64,000 nucleotides of DNA from DASUTB01 sp036374835 (GTDB taxonomy: Bacteria; Actinomycetota; Actinomycetes; Jiangellales; Jiangellaceae), in contig DASUTB010000059.1 of assembly GCA_036374835.1 (NCBI GenBank), positions 1 to 64,000 on the forward strand. Reading direction: 5' to 3'. The notes under the pieces are model-generated. The model was given only the letters and a program-made list of their open reading frames with translations. It did no database searches and was not told the DNA's origin. Positions 1 through 9,141 of the stretch are shown piece by piece. Numbering within the stretch: the first letter of the stretch is position 1; every line of letters begins with the position of its first letter. The position numbers were made by a program, and so were the translations under genes.

Positions 1-31
1 AGCCATCCAGACATCCGGGTGCAGGGAGCAC

Positions 32-751
32 ATGGCCACGACGACCAACATCAATACGGGCGAGGAAGCGTCGGAGCGGCAACGTGCGAGGGCCGATCGT
101 GGGCTGCGTAGTTCGGCGAGTGTGCAGTCCGACCGGCTCCCGCCGGCGCCACGCGAGCGAAAACCCGGTCTCGCCGCACTTGCCGTGCTGCTCATCGTGG
201 GCGGTGCCGCCCTTGCCGGGCTTCTTGCGATCCGGGCCGATGAACGGGTACAGGTCCTGGTCGCCTCGGAGAACATACCTGCCGGCACGCTGATCACTTC
301 CGATCACCTGGACACCATGGCGGTGGCAGCAGAGAGCGATCTGCTCATACCCGCGTCCCAGGTGGACCTGCTGATCGACCAGTTCGCGACGGTGGACATC
401 AGCGAAGGGCAGCTCATCGACACGACGATGACCGGCGGCGAGGGCCCCCTCGACGACGGCGAAGTCATCGTCGGTGCCACGCTGCCGGAGGGGCGGATGC
501 CGGGCGGCGGCCTGAGCAAGGGCGACGATGTCGACCTGATTCGGGTGGCCGACGGGGATGCCGACGTGCTTGTCGAGGATGCGCGAGTCCACTACGCCGA
601 GCGGGATCAGGGCGACGGTTTCGGCGGTGGCGGCCAGGACGTGTCGTTCATCGTGAACCGGGACGCCGCTCCGGAGATCGCAGCCGTCGCCGCGGCGGGC
701 GAGCTTGCGGCAATCCAGGTCTCCGCCGGGCTGTCGGGCTCGGGGGAGTAG
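32..751 (+). CDS. SAF-domain (CpaB/RcpC-like) pilus assembly protein
   Basis: A 239-residue membrane protein. It has a basic, disordered N-terminus, one membrane segment at about residues 46-67, then a SAF-type domain from about 73 (pattern VLVASENIPAGTLITSDHL). SAF/CpaB proteins are periplasmic or cell-surface components of Flp/Tad pili, and the position at the head of a tad operon fits this role. It is shorter than proteobacterial CpaB and lacks a secretin partner here, as expected in a monoderm. The ATG at 32 has AGGGAG just upstream. The next gene begins 4 bp after its stop. Assignment to the SAF family is good; the exact function is inferred from context. Confidence 0.78.
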   Translation: MATTTNINTGEEASERQRARADRGLRSSASVQSDRLPPAPRERKPGLAALAVLLIVGGAALAGLLAIRADERVQVLVASENIPAGTLITSDHLDTMAVAAESDLLIPASQVDLLIDQFATVDISEGQLIDTTMTGGEGPLDDGEVIVGATLPEGRMPGGGLSKGDDVDLIRVADGDADVLVEDARVHYAERDQGDGFGGGGQDVSFIVNRDAAPEIAAVAAAGELAAIQVSAGLSGSGE

Positions 752-755
752 CGCG

Positions 756-1538
756 ATGCTGATCGCCGTTGCGTCCGCCAAAGGGTCGCCCGGTGTCACG
801 ACCGCGGTGACCGCACTGGGCATGGTATGGCCAACGGACGTGCTCGTCGCAGACTGTGACCCGGCCGGGGGCGACATAGCCGTGCTGCACCGGGACAGAT
901 CCGGCGCACCACTTGATCCGGAGCGCGGTCTGCTGTCGCTCGCGGCGGCCGCACGGCGAGGGCTGGACGAACAGGAGATCCGCCAGCACGTGCAGTCTCT
1001 CGACGGCGGTCTCGACGTCCTCGCCGGCGTGGCCAATCCCGACCAGGTCACCGCGATCGGTCCGGTGTGGCCGACAGTCGCTGCCGGACTTCGCGACGCC
1101 GCCGGTGTGGACGTGCTCGTCGATTGCGGCCGGGTCACTCCTGGAACTCCGGTACTCACCGTCCTGACCGCCGCGGACGCCGTCGTGCTGTGCGTGCGTC
1201 CCTCGGTCGAGGCGTACGCGCATCTGCGCGAACGCCTGCGCTGGCTGGCCGGGCCGTTGCGGATGGGGCAGGTCGGCCGTGTTCCGGTCGGCGTGCTCAT
1301 GATCAGCGCGGCCAAGGACGGCCGAGCCGTCGAGGACCTGCAGCGGCTCCTGGAGCACGACGGGCTCCCGGTGCCGGTGATCGGCCAGCTCGCCGACGAC
1401 GCGAAGGCGGCGGCCATCCTCAGCGGCCGTCGGTCCGGGCGTCTTCAGAACACACTTCTGGTGCGCTCGGCCCGCGAGCTGAGCGCTGGACTGATCGGCC
1501 TCGGCCGGGACCGCCCGGTCGAGAGCGCGATGGGCTGA
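756..1538 (+). CDS. TadZ/CpaE-like MinD-family ATPase
   Basis: A 260-residue ParA/MinD-like protein. The N-terminus MLIAVASAKGSPGVTT is a deviant Walker A motif: the first (signature) lysine is kept, but the usual lysine of GKT is valine. VADCDPAGGDIAV follows, as in MinD-type ATPases. TadZ/CpaE proteins position the Tad pilus machine at the membrane, and many are poor or inactive ATPases, so the substitution fits. The ATG at 756 is chosen because it starts the Walker strand; an earlier in-frame start at 705 would overlap the SAF gene. It lies between the SAF gene and tadA in an obvious operon. Confidence 0.8.
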   Translation: MLIAVASAKGSPGVTTAVTALGMVWPTDVLVADCDPAGGDIAVLHRDRSGAPLDPERGLLSLAAAARRGLDEQEIRQHVQSLDGGLDVLAGVANPDQVTAIGPVWPTVAAGLRDAAGVDVLVDCGRVTPGTPVLTVLTAADAVVLCVRPSVEAYAHLRERLRWLAGPLRMGQVGRVPVGVLMISAAKDGRAVEDLQRLLEHDGLPVPVIGQLADDAKAAAILSGRRSGRLQNTLLVRSARELSAGLIGLGRDRPVESAMG

Positions 1539-1551
1539 CCCGGGAGGTTAC

Positions 1552-2859
1552 GTGGATCAGTCACTCGTTCGCCGCCTCCGGGAAGAGGTGGCAGACACCC
1601 TCGCGCGACAGCGGCGCGAGGACGAGGCCGCCGGCCTGCCCGCAATGACGGGTGAGGACGAACGGCAGTTCGCGCGTGCGGTCATAAACCGGGTTCTGGA
1701 AGGGTACGCGCGGTCGCAGATCGCCGCCGGGTCGACTCCGCCGACGGCCGAGGAGGAGGAGGACCTCTCCGCCGGTATCCATGCGGCCCTGTTCGGCGTC
1801 GGCCGGCTACAGCCGCTGCTGGACGATCCGGGTGTCGAGAACATCGACATCAACGGCTGCGACCAGGTTTTCATCCAGTACGCGGATGGCCGCGAGGTCA
1901 TCGGCGAGCCGGTCGCGGACAGCGACGACGAGTTGGTCGAGCTGATCCAAACCCTCGGCGCGTACACCGGCCTGGCCAGCCGGCCGTTCGACTCGGCCAA
2001 CCCGCAGCTCGACCTTCGGTTACCGGACGGTAGCCGGCTGTCGGCCGTGATGGGTGTGTGCGCCCGTCCTTGCGTCTCGGTGCGGCGGACCCGGCTGGCC
2101 CGGGTCCACCTCGATGACCTGGTGCGTAACGGGTCGGTGTCCAACGAGCTGGCCGCGTTCTTGTCCGCGGCCGTGGCGGCGCGCAAGAACATCATGATCG
2201 CCGGTGCGACGAACGCCGGCAAGACGACGCTGCTGCGCGCGCTCGCAAACGAGATTGCTCCGGAGGAGCGACTCATCACCGTCGAACGCGCGCTGGAGCT
2301 CGGGCTCGGTGAGTACAAGGACCTGCATCCCAACACCGTCGCGTTCGAAGAGCGGCTGCCCAACTCCGAGGGCGCCGGTGGCATCACCATGGCCGAGTTG
2401 GTGCGCCGCAGCCTTCGAATGAACCCGAGCAGGGTGATCGTCGGCGAGGTGCTCGGCGACGAGATCGTCACGATGCTCAATGCGATGAGCCAGGGTAACG
2501 ACGGCTCGCTGTCCACGATCCACGCGAACAGCTCCGCCGAGGTGTTCAACCGGATCTCGACATACGCCATTCAATCGGTCGAGCGGCTGCCGGTCGAAGC
2601 GACGATGATGCTGATCGCCGGCGCGATCGACTTCGTCGTGTTCGTCGAGAAGCGCAATGAATATGCCGAAGGGGGACGGCTGCGCCGGTTCGTCTCCAGC
2701 GTCCGGGAGATCAACGGGGTGGACGGCCGGGTGCTGTCCAGTGAGATCTTTGCGCCCGGTCCGGACGGGACGGCGGTGCCGGCCGCGCCGGTGAGCTGCC
2801 TCGACGATCTCATCGCGGTCGGTTACCGGGCGACGCCGATGGAGGTGTGGACGGCGTGA
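1552..2859 (+). CDS. tadA: TadA/CpaF secretion ATPase
   Basis: A 435-residue type II/IV secretion ATPase that powers Flp/Tad pilus assembly at the cytoplasmic face. Visible motifs are Walker A GATNAGKTT (218-226), a Walker B region RVIVGEVLGDE (about 294-304) and the His-box STIHANS (about 321-327). The N-terminal domain carries the CpaF pattern GVENIDINGCDQVFIQ (about 94-109). The GTG start at 1552 follows GGGAGG. Its TGA overlaps the GTG start of tadB by 4 bp, indicating translational coupling. Length and motifs are normal for the family. Confidence 0.95.
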   Translation: MDQSLVRRLREEVADTLARQRREDEAAGLPAMTGEDERQFARAVINRVLEGYARSQIAAGSTPPTAEEEEDLSAGIHAALFGVGRLQPLLDDPGVENIDINGCDQVFIQYADGREVIGEPVADSDDELVELIQTLGAYTGLASRPFDSANPQLDLRLPDGSRLSAVMGVCARPCVSVRRTRLARVHLDDLVRNGSVSNELAAFLSAAVAARKNIMIAGATNAGKTTLLRALANEIAPEERLITVERALELGLGEYKDLHPNTVAFEERLPNSEGAGGITMAELVRRSLRMNPSRVIVGEVLGDEIVTMLNAMSQGNDGSLSTIHANSSAEVFNRISTYAIQSVERLPVEATMMLIAGAIDFVVFVEKRNEYAEGGRLRRFVSSVREINGVDGRVLSSEIFAPGPDGTAVPAAPVSCLDDLIAVGYRATPMEVWTA

Positions 2860-3749
2860 CGACCTCCACGCTCTTCGTCATCCTGCTGGGGGCGGTGGCT
2901 GGAGCCGGCGTCGCGCTGCTCGTCCTCGCGTTGGTCGGCACCCCGCCGAAGGCGCCGCGTCCGGTCACGACATCGGCCTCGCTGCTGGACCGGATCGGCC
3001 GGCAGACGCTGTACGGCGTCGGCGCCGGGCTGCTCGCACTGATCGTCACCCGGTGGCCGGTGGCGGCCGTGGCGTCCGGGGCGCTCGTGTTGTTCTGGCC
3101 GGCTCTGTTCGGCGGAGCCCGCGCCGAGCGGGAGGCGATCATCCGGCTGGAGGGGCTCGCGGCCTGGATCGAGTCGCTGCGGGACACGATCGCCGGTGCG
3201 GTCGGCCTGGAGCAGGCGATTCCGGCGACGACCTATGCCGCCGCGCCGTCGATCAAGCCGCAGCTGCGGATCCTGGTGGACCGGTTGCGGGTGCGGGTGC
3301 CGATGCCGGTCGCACTGCAGCGCTTCGCGGACGACCTGGATGATCCCAGCGCCGACCTCGTCGTCGCCACGTTGATCCTCAATGCCCGGCTCCGCGGCCC
3401 TGGCCTGCGGCAAGTGCTCAGCTCGCTGGCGGACGCCGCTCGCGAGGAGCTGGACATGCGCCAGCGGGTGTTCGCCGGGCGTAGCTCGACCCGCCGTTCG
3501 GTTCAGATCGTGGCCGGGTTCAGCGTGCTGTTCGTTCTCGGACTGTCGGTCTTGAATCGCGATTACGTCGAGCCGTACGGTACGGCGCTCGGGCAGCTGG
3601 TGCTGTGCATCGTGGTCGGTCTGTTCGCCGCCGGCTTCCTCTGGATGCGCCGGCTGTCCGGCGTCATCACACCAGCTCGCTTCCTGGTCGCGACGAGGGA
3701 TCGCACCGGTGCGGTAACGGCTACGCCGGCAGCGGGTGGTGCGCGATGA
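2856..3749 (+). CDS. tadB: TadB-like inner-membrane platform protein (T2SF domain)
   Basis: About 297 residues with two N-terminal membrane segments, a cytoplasmic T2SF/GspF-like domain (LEGLAAWIESLRDTIAGAVGLEQAI region), and two C-terminal membrane segments. TadB and TadC form the membrane platform that the TadA ATPase acts on. I chose GTG 2856, which overlaps the tadA stop as GTGA and sits about 10 bp after GGAGG; GTG 2847 is also in frame but almost touches that site. Its stop overlaps the tadC start. Confidence 0.88.
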   Translation: MTTSTLFVILLGAVAGAGVALLVLALVGTPPKAPRPVTTSASLLDRIGRQTLYGVGAGLLALIVTRWPVAAVASGALVLFWPALFGGARAEREAIIRLEGLAAWIESLRDTIAGAVGLEQAIPATTYAAAPSIKPQLRILVDRLRVRVPMPVALQRFADDLDDPSADLVVATLILNARLRGPGLRQVLSSLADAAREELDMRQRVFAGRSSTRRSVQIVAGFSVLFVLGLSVLNRDYVEPYGTALGQLVLCIVVGLFAAGFLWMRRLSGVITPARFLVATRDRTGAVTATPAAGGAR

Positions 3750-4669
3750 CGCTCATCCTCGTCGGCGGCGCGCTCGCCGGGCTCGGCGTCCTTCTGCTCG
3801 CACTTGTCCTGGCACCACCGCGTACCAATCCGGCCGTCGCGCTCGCGCAGCTGGACATCGCCCGCGGCCGGGCACGCACCGAGCGGCTGGTGGCGGCCCG
3901 GCGTCCCACCGGCGGGCTCGCCGACTCCAGAAGGCTCCGCCTGCTCGGCGAATGGCTGCGCACCGTGCTGGCCAGATGGGACATCGAACTCGGCGGCGTG
4001 CGCTCGGACCTGTCGTTGCTGGGCCGGCCGCTGGAGACCCACCTGGCGATCACGGCGCTGGTGGCGCTCGGCGGTTTCCTGACCCCGGTGATCGTCCAGG
4101 CTCTACTCGCCGTCGTGACCGGCGGCGCGGTCGGCGGCGTCTCGCTGGCTCTCGGCTTGGCCTTCGGCGCGCTTGCCGGTCTCGTCCCCACACTGACCGT
4201 CCGGTCACGTGCGGCGGACCGCCGTCGCGACTTCCGGCATGTCGTCAGCTCGTTCCTCGACCTCGTCGCGATGAATCTCGCAGGTGGACGCGGTGTCCCC
4301 GAGGCGCTGCAGACCGCGTGCGAGGTGAGCGACGACTGGGCGATGGTGCGGATCCGCGACACGCTCTCCTCGGCCCGGTTGCACGGAATCACGCCGTGGG
4401 CGGCGCTCGGGGAGCTGGGGGACGAGATCAAGATCGACGAGCTGCGCGACCTGGCGGCCGCGCTCGCGCTTGTCGCCGAGGACGGCGCGAAGGTCCGCGA
4501 ATCACTGTCGGCGCGTGCGATCTCGATGCGCCGCCGGGAACTTGCCGAGGCTGAGAGCAAGGCCGGCGAACGGTCGCAGTCGATGCTGATCGCTCAGCTA
4601 CTTCTGGCGATCGGGTTCCTCATCTTTCTGGTTTATCCGGCAATGGCCAACATGCTGATTTCGAAGTGA
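3746..4669 (+). CDS. tadC: TadC-like inner-membrane platform protein (T2SF domain)
   Basis: A 307-residue membrane protein, the usual partner of TadB in the Flp pilus platform. It has an N-terminal membrane segment (MTLILVGGALAGLGVLLLAL), two central hydrophobic stretches, a T2SF domain with VVSSFLDLVAMNLAGGRGVPEAL, and a terminal membrane anchor. The ATG at 3746 overlaps the tadB TGA as ATGA; longer in-frame starts would run inside tadB. An Flp-like pilin gene follows 10 bp later. Confidence 0.88.
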   Translation: MTLILVGGALAGLGVLLLALVLAPPRTNPAVALAQLDIARGRARTERLVAARRPTGGLADSRRLRLLGEWLRTVLARWDIELGGVRSDLSLLGRPLETHLAITALVALGGFLTPVIVQALLAVVTGGAVGGVSLALGLAFGALAGLVPTLTVRSRAADRRRDFRHVVSSFLDLVAMNLAGGRGVPEALQTACEVSDDWAMVRIRDTLSSARLHGITPWAALGELGDEIKIDELRDLAAALALVAEDGAKVRESLSARAISMRRRELAEAESKAGERSQSMLIAQLLLAIGFLIFLVYPAMANMLISK

Positions 4670-4679
4670 GAGGTGTTGT

Positions 4680-4901
4680 ATGCGCGTTTCCCCGACCACG
4701 CCACACGGATGGCTGCTGTTGCGGTTGGCGGCCCGTCTCGAGCGTGCTCGAGCGACCTCCGAGCGCGGCGTGTCGACGATCGAATGGGTGATCATCACAG
4801 CCGTGCTGGTCGCGGTCGCCGGTGCGGTTGGCATCGTCATCTACAACATGGTCAACAACGCGGCGAACGAGATTCAGATACCGGACGCACCGGGCGGCTG
4901 A
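4680..4901 (+). CDS. Flp-like small pilin
   Basis: A 73-residue protein with a class III prepilin signature. A basic leader is followed by Gly30, then VSTIEWVIITAVLVAVAGAVG: cleavage after Gly30 puts Glu at mature position +5, directly in the hydrophobic helix, as in Flp pilins. It is probably the major pilus subunit assembled by the TadA/TadB/TadC machine. The ATG at 4680 follows GAGAGGT. No TadV-type prepilin peptidase gene is visible in this window, so the processing enzyme must be encoded elsewhere. Confidence 0.82.
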   Translation: MRVSPTTPHGWLLLRLAARLERARATSERGVSTIEWVIITAVLVAVAGAVGIVIYNMVNNAANEIQIPDAPGG

Positions 4902-4915
4902 GGACAAGCTGATCG

Positions 4916-5323
4916 GTGGTGCGACGCAGGCTGCGATCCGAGCGCGGTGCCAGCTCGATCGAGCTGGTGCTGTATACGCCTGTCCTGTTCTTCGTCATCT
5001 TCGTGATCGTCCAGTTCGCCTTGACCTGGCACGGCAACCAAGTGGCGTCCGCGGCGGCGCGCGAGGCCGCCCGCTCGGCCCGGATCGACGGCGGCACACC
5101 GGACGCACTGGCCGCGGCCGAGCAGCATGGCGAGACGTACGCCGCACAGATCGGAGCGGGCGCGCTGACCGACGTGACGGTCCAGGTCGTGCTCGTCGGC
5201 GACGACGAAGTCCGGGCGACGGTGACGGGGCGCTCGATGGAGATCGTCGACGGCCTGGCGCCCAGGGTCACCCAGTCCGTCCAGGGTCCGATCGAAGAGT
5301 TCCGTCCAGATCTGGGGCCATGA
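4916..5323 (+). CDS. TadE-like pseudopilin
   Basis: A 135-residue TadE-family protein. A short basic leader ends at Gly11 and is followed by ASSIELVLYTPVLFFVIFVIVQF, giving Glu at +5 after the predicted prepilin cleavage. The C-terminal part (AAAREAARSARIDGG) is typical of TadE. Such pseudopilins are minor components needed for pilus biogenesis. GTG 4916 or GTG 4919 could start it. Its TGA overlaps the ATG of the next gene. Confidence 0.83.
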   Translation: MVRRRLRSERGASSIELVLYTPVLFFVIFVIVQFALTWHGNQVASAAAREAARSARIDGGTPDALAAAEQHGETYAAQIGAGALTDVTVQVVLVGDDEVRATVTGRSMEIVDGLAPRVTQSVQGPIEEFRPDLGP

Positions 5324-5721
5324 CCGGTAGAGGCGAGCGTGGGTCGATGGCGGTGGAGATCGTCATCATGGTGCCGATCCTGGTGGCGGTGATGATGCTG
5401 GTCGTCGCCTTCGGCCGGTACATCGACGTGCAGGGACGCGTCGATGCGGCGGCCCGGGACGCGGTCCGCGCCGCGTCGCTGGAGCGGGATGTGGGCGCGG
5501 CCGAGTACGTCGCCGAGCAGGTGGCGACGGCGAACCTCCCGGCCGGCGCCTCATGCTCCGACGTGTCGCTGACCGGGGACTTCGTCGCCGGTGGAGTGAT
5601 CACCGTCCAGCTGACCTGCCAGGTCTCGTACGACGGTCTCGGGCTGCTCAGCCTCCCCGGTTCGGCGCCGGTGAGCTCGAACAGTTCCGCGCCGCTCGAC
5701 GAACTGCGGAGGACGGGATGA
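5320..5721 (+). CDS. second TadE/TadF-like pseudopilin
   Basis: A 133-residue protein starting at an ATG that overlaps the previous stop. The leader ends in Gly8, followed by SMAVEIVIMVPILVAVMMLVVAF, again with Glu at +5. VDAAARDAVRAASLERD resembles the TadE/TadF region after the helix. Two cysteines in the C-terminal part (CSDVSL and LTCQVSY) could form a disulfide outside the cell. It is probably a paralogue of the preceding gene with a distinct minor-pilin role. Confidence 0.82.
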   Translation: MTGRGERGSMAVEIVIMVPILVAVMMLVVAFGRYIDVQGRVDAAARDAVRAASLERDVGAAEYVAEQVATANLPAGASCSDVSLTGDFVAGGVITVQLTCQVSYDGLGLLSLPGSAPVSSNSSAPLDELRRTG

Positions 5722-6239
5722 GACGGTTGGGTAGCTCCGCCACCAGGCGTAGCCACATCACACCATGCATGCAGGCCTGTTGTGATGTCGCCACGCCTGC
5801 CGAACGTGATCGAACGACGGGGAGCGATCAGGGTGCGATCAGTGCGTTCGTGGTGGTGATCTTCACTGCGCTGATGATGCTCGCCGGCCTGGTGGTCGAT
5901 GGCGGCAACATGATCAACGCCCGACAGAAGATCATCGATGATGCCGAGCAGGCGGCCCGGCTCGGCGCCAACCAGATCGACGAGATCGCCCTTCGCAGTA
6001 CCGGCGAGGTTGTCGTCGTCTGGCCCGAAGCCGGTTACGAAGCGGCGGCGTACTTGGCCGGACTCGGCTACGATCCGGCACGCATCGACGTGAGTCCGGG
6101 CGGGCCGAACATAGTCGTCGTCGAGATCAGTGACACCGTCGAGGCCCAGCTGCTTTCGCTGATCGGCCTAGGCCCGTTCGACGTCAGCGGTTCGGCGCAG
6201 GCGCGGCCCGCGGTGGGAATTCTGGAGGAGATCCCGTGA
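5718..6239 (+). CDS. TadG-like pilus assembly protein
   Basis: A 173-residue protein whose ATG overlaps the previous TGA. The hydrophobic segment DQGAISAFVVVIFTALMMLAGLVVDGGNMINARQ (about residues 37-70) matches the Tad/TadG N-terminal pattern (QG..S.FVVV...L..L.GLVVDGG). Unlike the two preceding pseudopilins it lacks Glu at the +5 position. Only the N-terminal TadG region is present; the von Willebrand-type domain of long TadG proteins is absent. Its stop overlaps the start of the LysM-BTAD gene. Confidence 0.78.
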   Translation: MRRLGSSATRRSHITPCMQACCDVATPAERDRTTGSDQGAISAFVVVIFTALMMLAGLVVDGGNMINARQKIIDDAEQAARLGANQIDEIALRSTGEVVVVWPEAGYEAAAYLAGLGYDPARIDVSPGGPNIVVVEISDTVEAQLLSLIGLGPFDVSGSAQARPAVGILEEIP

Positions 6240-9106
6240 GCATGACCAGTGAACAGCGCCGGCGTGACCCCGGACGCTTCCAGCAGGCTCAGTCCAGCGA
6301 GCGCAGCGGCGGTGTGTTACGGGCGCTCGGCGCGGGTGTGGCGTTGGTCGTCCTGACGATCGGTGTGCCGGGCGTGCTGATCTGGCAGGGCGGGCTGTCG
6401 TCCCTTCCGACCTCGCTGCCGGGCCGCGACGACCTGACCGCCGAGATCGGCGTCGACCAGCTGGTGACGATCCTGGTCATCGTCACGCTGCTGGCGTGGC
6501 TGCAGTTCACGATCTGTGTGTTCGTCGAGATGCGCAGCGCGCTGTCCGGTGTCGGGATGCCGGTGAGGGTACCGCTGTCCGGTCCGATGCAGCGGTTCGC
6601 ACGGGTGCTCGTCGGTTCAGTGCTCATCGCATCCACCGCGGTCGGCCCGGCCGCCGCCGCGACGGGTGATGCGCCTGCGGACCAGGGCACGCAAGCCGCC
6701 GCCGAGCAGCAGGAGGCCCAGCAGGTCGAGGCCGCGAGCGAGCGCCCGGCCGGCCAGGGGCATGCGGACGACACCACGCCGGCCGGCGAGGTCGTCTACT
6801 ACCTCGGCGACGAGGTGCTCGACGAAGACGACGCGAAACAGCTGGTTGGGCACAAGGTCTACCGGGTGCAGCCGCCAGAGGGTCGGTACCACGACAACCT
6901 GTGGGATATCGCCGAGCGGCATCTCGGGGACGGCCGCCGCTACAAGGAGATCTTCGAGCTCAACCGGGGCCGAACGCAGCCGGACGGGCACGAACTTTCG
7001 CTCGCCCGGCTGATCTACCCGCACTGGTTGCTGATCATGCCGGATGACGCGACCGGTCTTGACCGGGTGACCGCCGAGGCGGTCGAGCAACCCGCCGCAG
7101 CGGACAACGATTCGGGATCGGGCGGCGCGGCCGCCGAATCCACCAACCCGAACTCGGCGGGCGCGCTGCCCGACCACGCCACCGACACCGCGGTGGACCA
7201 ATGGCAGGGGGAGCCCGGTGAGCAGTACGTCGCGGACGCTCCTGCCGCGCGGTCGCAGGACTGGTCCGAGTTCATCACGGCGGGGCTGCTGTGCGCGGGC
7301 GTGCTCGCCGGGATCCGGACGGCACGCCGCCGGCGGCGCACGCCAGACCCGGAGGGCGACGAAATCGAGACCGAAGTCGCCCTGCGCATCGCCGCGGATC
7401 CCGACCGGGCGTTCCGCCTCGACAGGGCGCTACGTTCGCTCAGCGCGACGGGACGGCGGCTTGCGCCGGTTTACTCGGTCGTCGTCGACGACGAGGGAAC
7501 CGAGTTGCGGCTCGCACCGGCGATGCCGGACCCGCCCGAGCCGTGGGAAGCGCTCGACGGCGGGCAGCGCTGGTGGCTCCCGGCTGGTGCCGAGCCGGCA
7601 GCAGGCACGCAGAGTGCGACCCCCGCCCCGTACCCGGGATTGGTGTCGCTGGGCAGGGACGGCGACGGCCGGGACGTTCTGATCGACCTGGAGGCCGCAA
7701 GCGGACCGGTCGCGGTGACCGGCGACCCGACGGTGGCGTTCGAGGTCGTCACCGCGATGGCGGTCGAGCTGGCGACGAACACGTGGTCGGACCGGATGCG
7801 GGTGTCCGGCGTCGGCCTGCCTGCGGTTCTGTCCGAACTCGGTCCCGACCGTTACGAGAGTCTCGACGCCGCCACCGACGCGTTGACTCGGGTGGCGGCC
7901 AAGCAGACCGCCGCGCAGGGGACGGACGTGTTGACCGGGCGGGTCCGGTGGCCCGGAAACGACCAGCTCGTGCCGGAGTACGTGGTGCTCGGGGCCGTCC
8001 CGGATGAAGCGGTCTGCGACCGGCTCCGTGACCTGACCGCGGGCGGCCGGACGCCGGTCGGCGTACTGTCGGCCGGGGACTTTCCCGGTGCGCGGTGGCG
8101 GCTCGAGGTCGACTCGGCGGGCACCCTGCACGTGCCGGCGCTGGGCGTGACCGTGGCGGCGAACCGGATGGCCGCACGGACGGCGGCCCTGACGGCGGCG
8201 CTGGTCAATCCACCGCCGGCCGACCCGATCGACCCTACGGACGGCCGGCCGTTGCCGGAGGCATGGCTGACCGAGCTGCGCCCGGAGATACCGGAGCCGG
8301 CGATCGAGGTGGACACCGCCGGCCTCGCCACCGCACCGGTCCGGGTGTTCATCCTGGGCTTGCCCGAGGTGCAGGCCGTCGGCCCGATCGCCGACGAGCG
8401 ACGCGAGCTGGCGACTGAACTGGTCGTCTTCTTGACGATGCACCGGGCCGGCGTCCATCCCAGCGTGCTGTCCGCTGCGCTGTGGCCGGGAGGAGCCACG
8501 GCGGATGTCCGCGACAGCACGATCGAGCGAGTGCGGGAGTGGCTGGGTACCGACCCGGAGGGTTCGCCGTACCTGCTCACCACGCCGGACGGCCGCTTGA
8601 AGCTGTCCGACGACGTCGCGCTCGACTGGGACGTGGTCACGACGCTGCTGCGCCGGGCGCGCGAGGCTTCCTCGTCCAGCGATGAGGCCGACCTGCTGCG
8701 CCGGGCGCTGCGGGTAGCGCGCGGACCGGCGATCGCCGAGCGCCCGCGCGGACGCTACGCCTGGATGGCCCGGGTCCGGCTGGAGAACACCGTCTCGGAC
8801 GTCCTGGTGGACGCCGCACACCGGCTGTCGGTGCTGACCACCGAACGAGGCGACCCCGGTATAGGCGCTGCCGCGGCGCGCGCCGGCATCCGGGTCCGGC
8901 CCGGCGAGCAGGTGCTCTGGCGGGATCTGCTGCGTGCCGAGCATTCGAGGGTCGGCCACGAGGGTGTGGTCGCGGCCACCGACGATCTGGTCAACGAACT
9001 CGGCGCACTGGGTGTTGCGGAGCTCGAACCGGCGACCGCGGCGCTGCTGGACGAGCTCGACCCGCGACGCAACCTCCGCGCCGCGGCGCAGCAGCAGGCG
9101 AGCTAG
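6236..9106 (+). CDS. membrane LysM-BTAD (SARP-like) protein
   Basis: A 956-residue multidomain protein. Membrane segments lie near residues 27-51, 74-97 and 122-142. A LysM-like domain follows at about 207-272 (YRVQPPEGRYHDNLWDIAERHLGD...YPHWLLIMP), then a fourth membrane segment near 344-361. The C-terminal third (about 700-956) looks like the winged-helix plus bacterial transcriptional activator domain of SARP-type regulators. Such LysM-BTAD proteins recur beside actinobacterial tad operons; coupling of envelope sensing to gene control is inferred, not shown. GTG 6236 overlaps the previous TGA; ATG 6242 is an alternative. Confidence 0.75.
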   Translation: MSMTSEQRRRDPGRFQQAQSSERSGGVLRALGAGVALVVLTIGVPGVLIWQGGLSSLPTSLPGRDDLTAEIGVDQLVTILVIVTLLAWLQFTICVFVEMRSALSGVGMPVRVPLSGPMQRFARVLVGSVLIASTAVGPAAAATGDAPADQGTQAAAEQQEAQQVEAASERPAGQGHADDTTPAGEVVYYLGDEVLDEDDAKQLVGHKVYRVQPPEGRYHDNLWDIAERHLGDGRRYKEIFELNRGRTQPDGHELSLARLIYPHWLLIMPDDATGLDRVTAEAVEQPAAADNDSGSGGAAAESTNPNSAGALPDHATDTAVDQWQGEPGEQYVADAPAARSQDWSEFITAGLLCAGVLAGIRTARRRRRTPDPEGDEIETEVALRIAADPDRAFRLDRALRSLSATGRRLAPVYSVVVDDEGTELRLAPAMPDPPEPWEALDGGQRWWLPAGAEPAAGTQSATPAPYPGLVSLGRDGDGRDVLIDLEAASGPVAVTGDPTVAFEVVTAMAVELATNTWSDRMRVSGVGLPAVLSELGPDRYESLDAATDALTRVAAKQTAAQGTDVLTGRVRWPGNDQLVPEYVVLGAVPDEAVCDRLRDLTAGGRTPVGVLSAGDFPGARWRLEVDSAGTLHVPALGVTVAANRMAARTAALTAALVNPPPADPIDPTDGRPLPEAWLTELRPEIPEPAIEVDTAGLATAPVRVFILGLPEVQAVGPIADERRELATELVVFLTMHRAGVHPSVLSAALWPGGATADVRDSTIERVREWLGTDPEGSPYLLTTPDGRLKLSDDVALDWDVVTTLLRRAREASSSSDEADLLRRALRVARGPAIAERPRGRYAWMARVRLENTVSDVLVDAAHRLSVLTTERGDPGIGAAAARAGIRVRPGEQVLWRDLLRAEHSRVGHEGVVAATDDLVNELGALGVAELEPATAALLDELDPRRNLRAAAQQQAS

Positions 9107-9141
9107 CCGGGGGCGCCGACGAGGAGCGATGAGAGCCTGAC

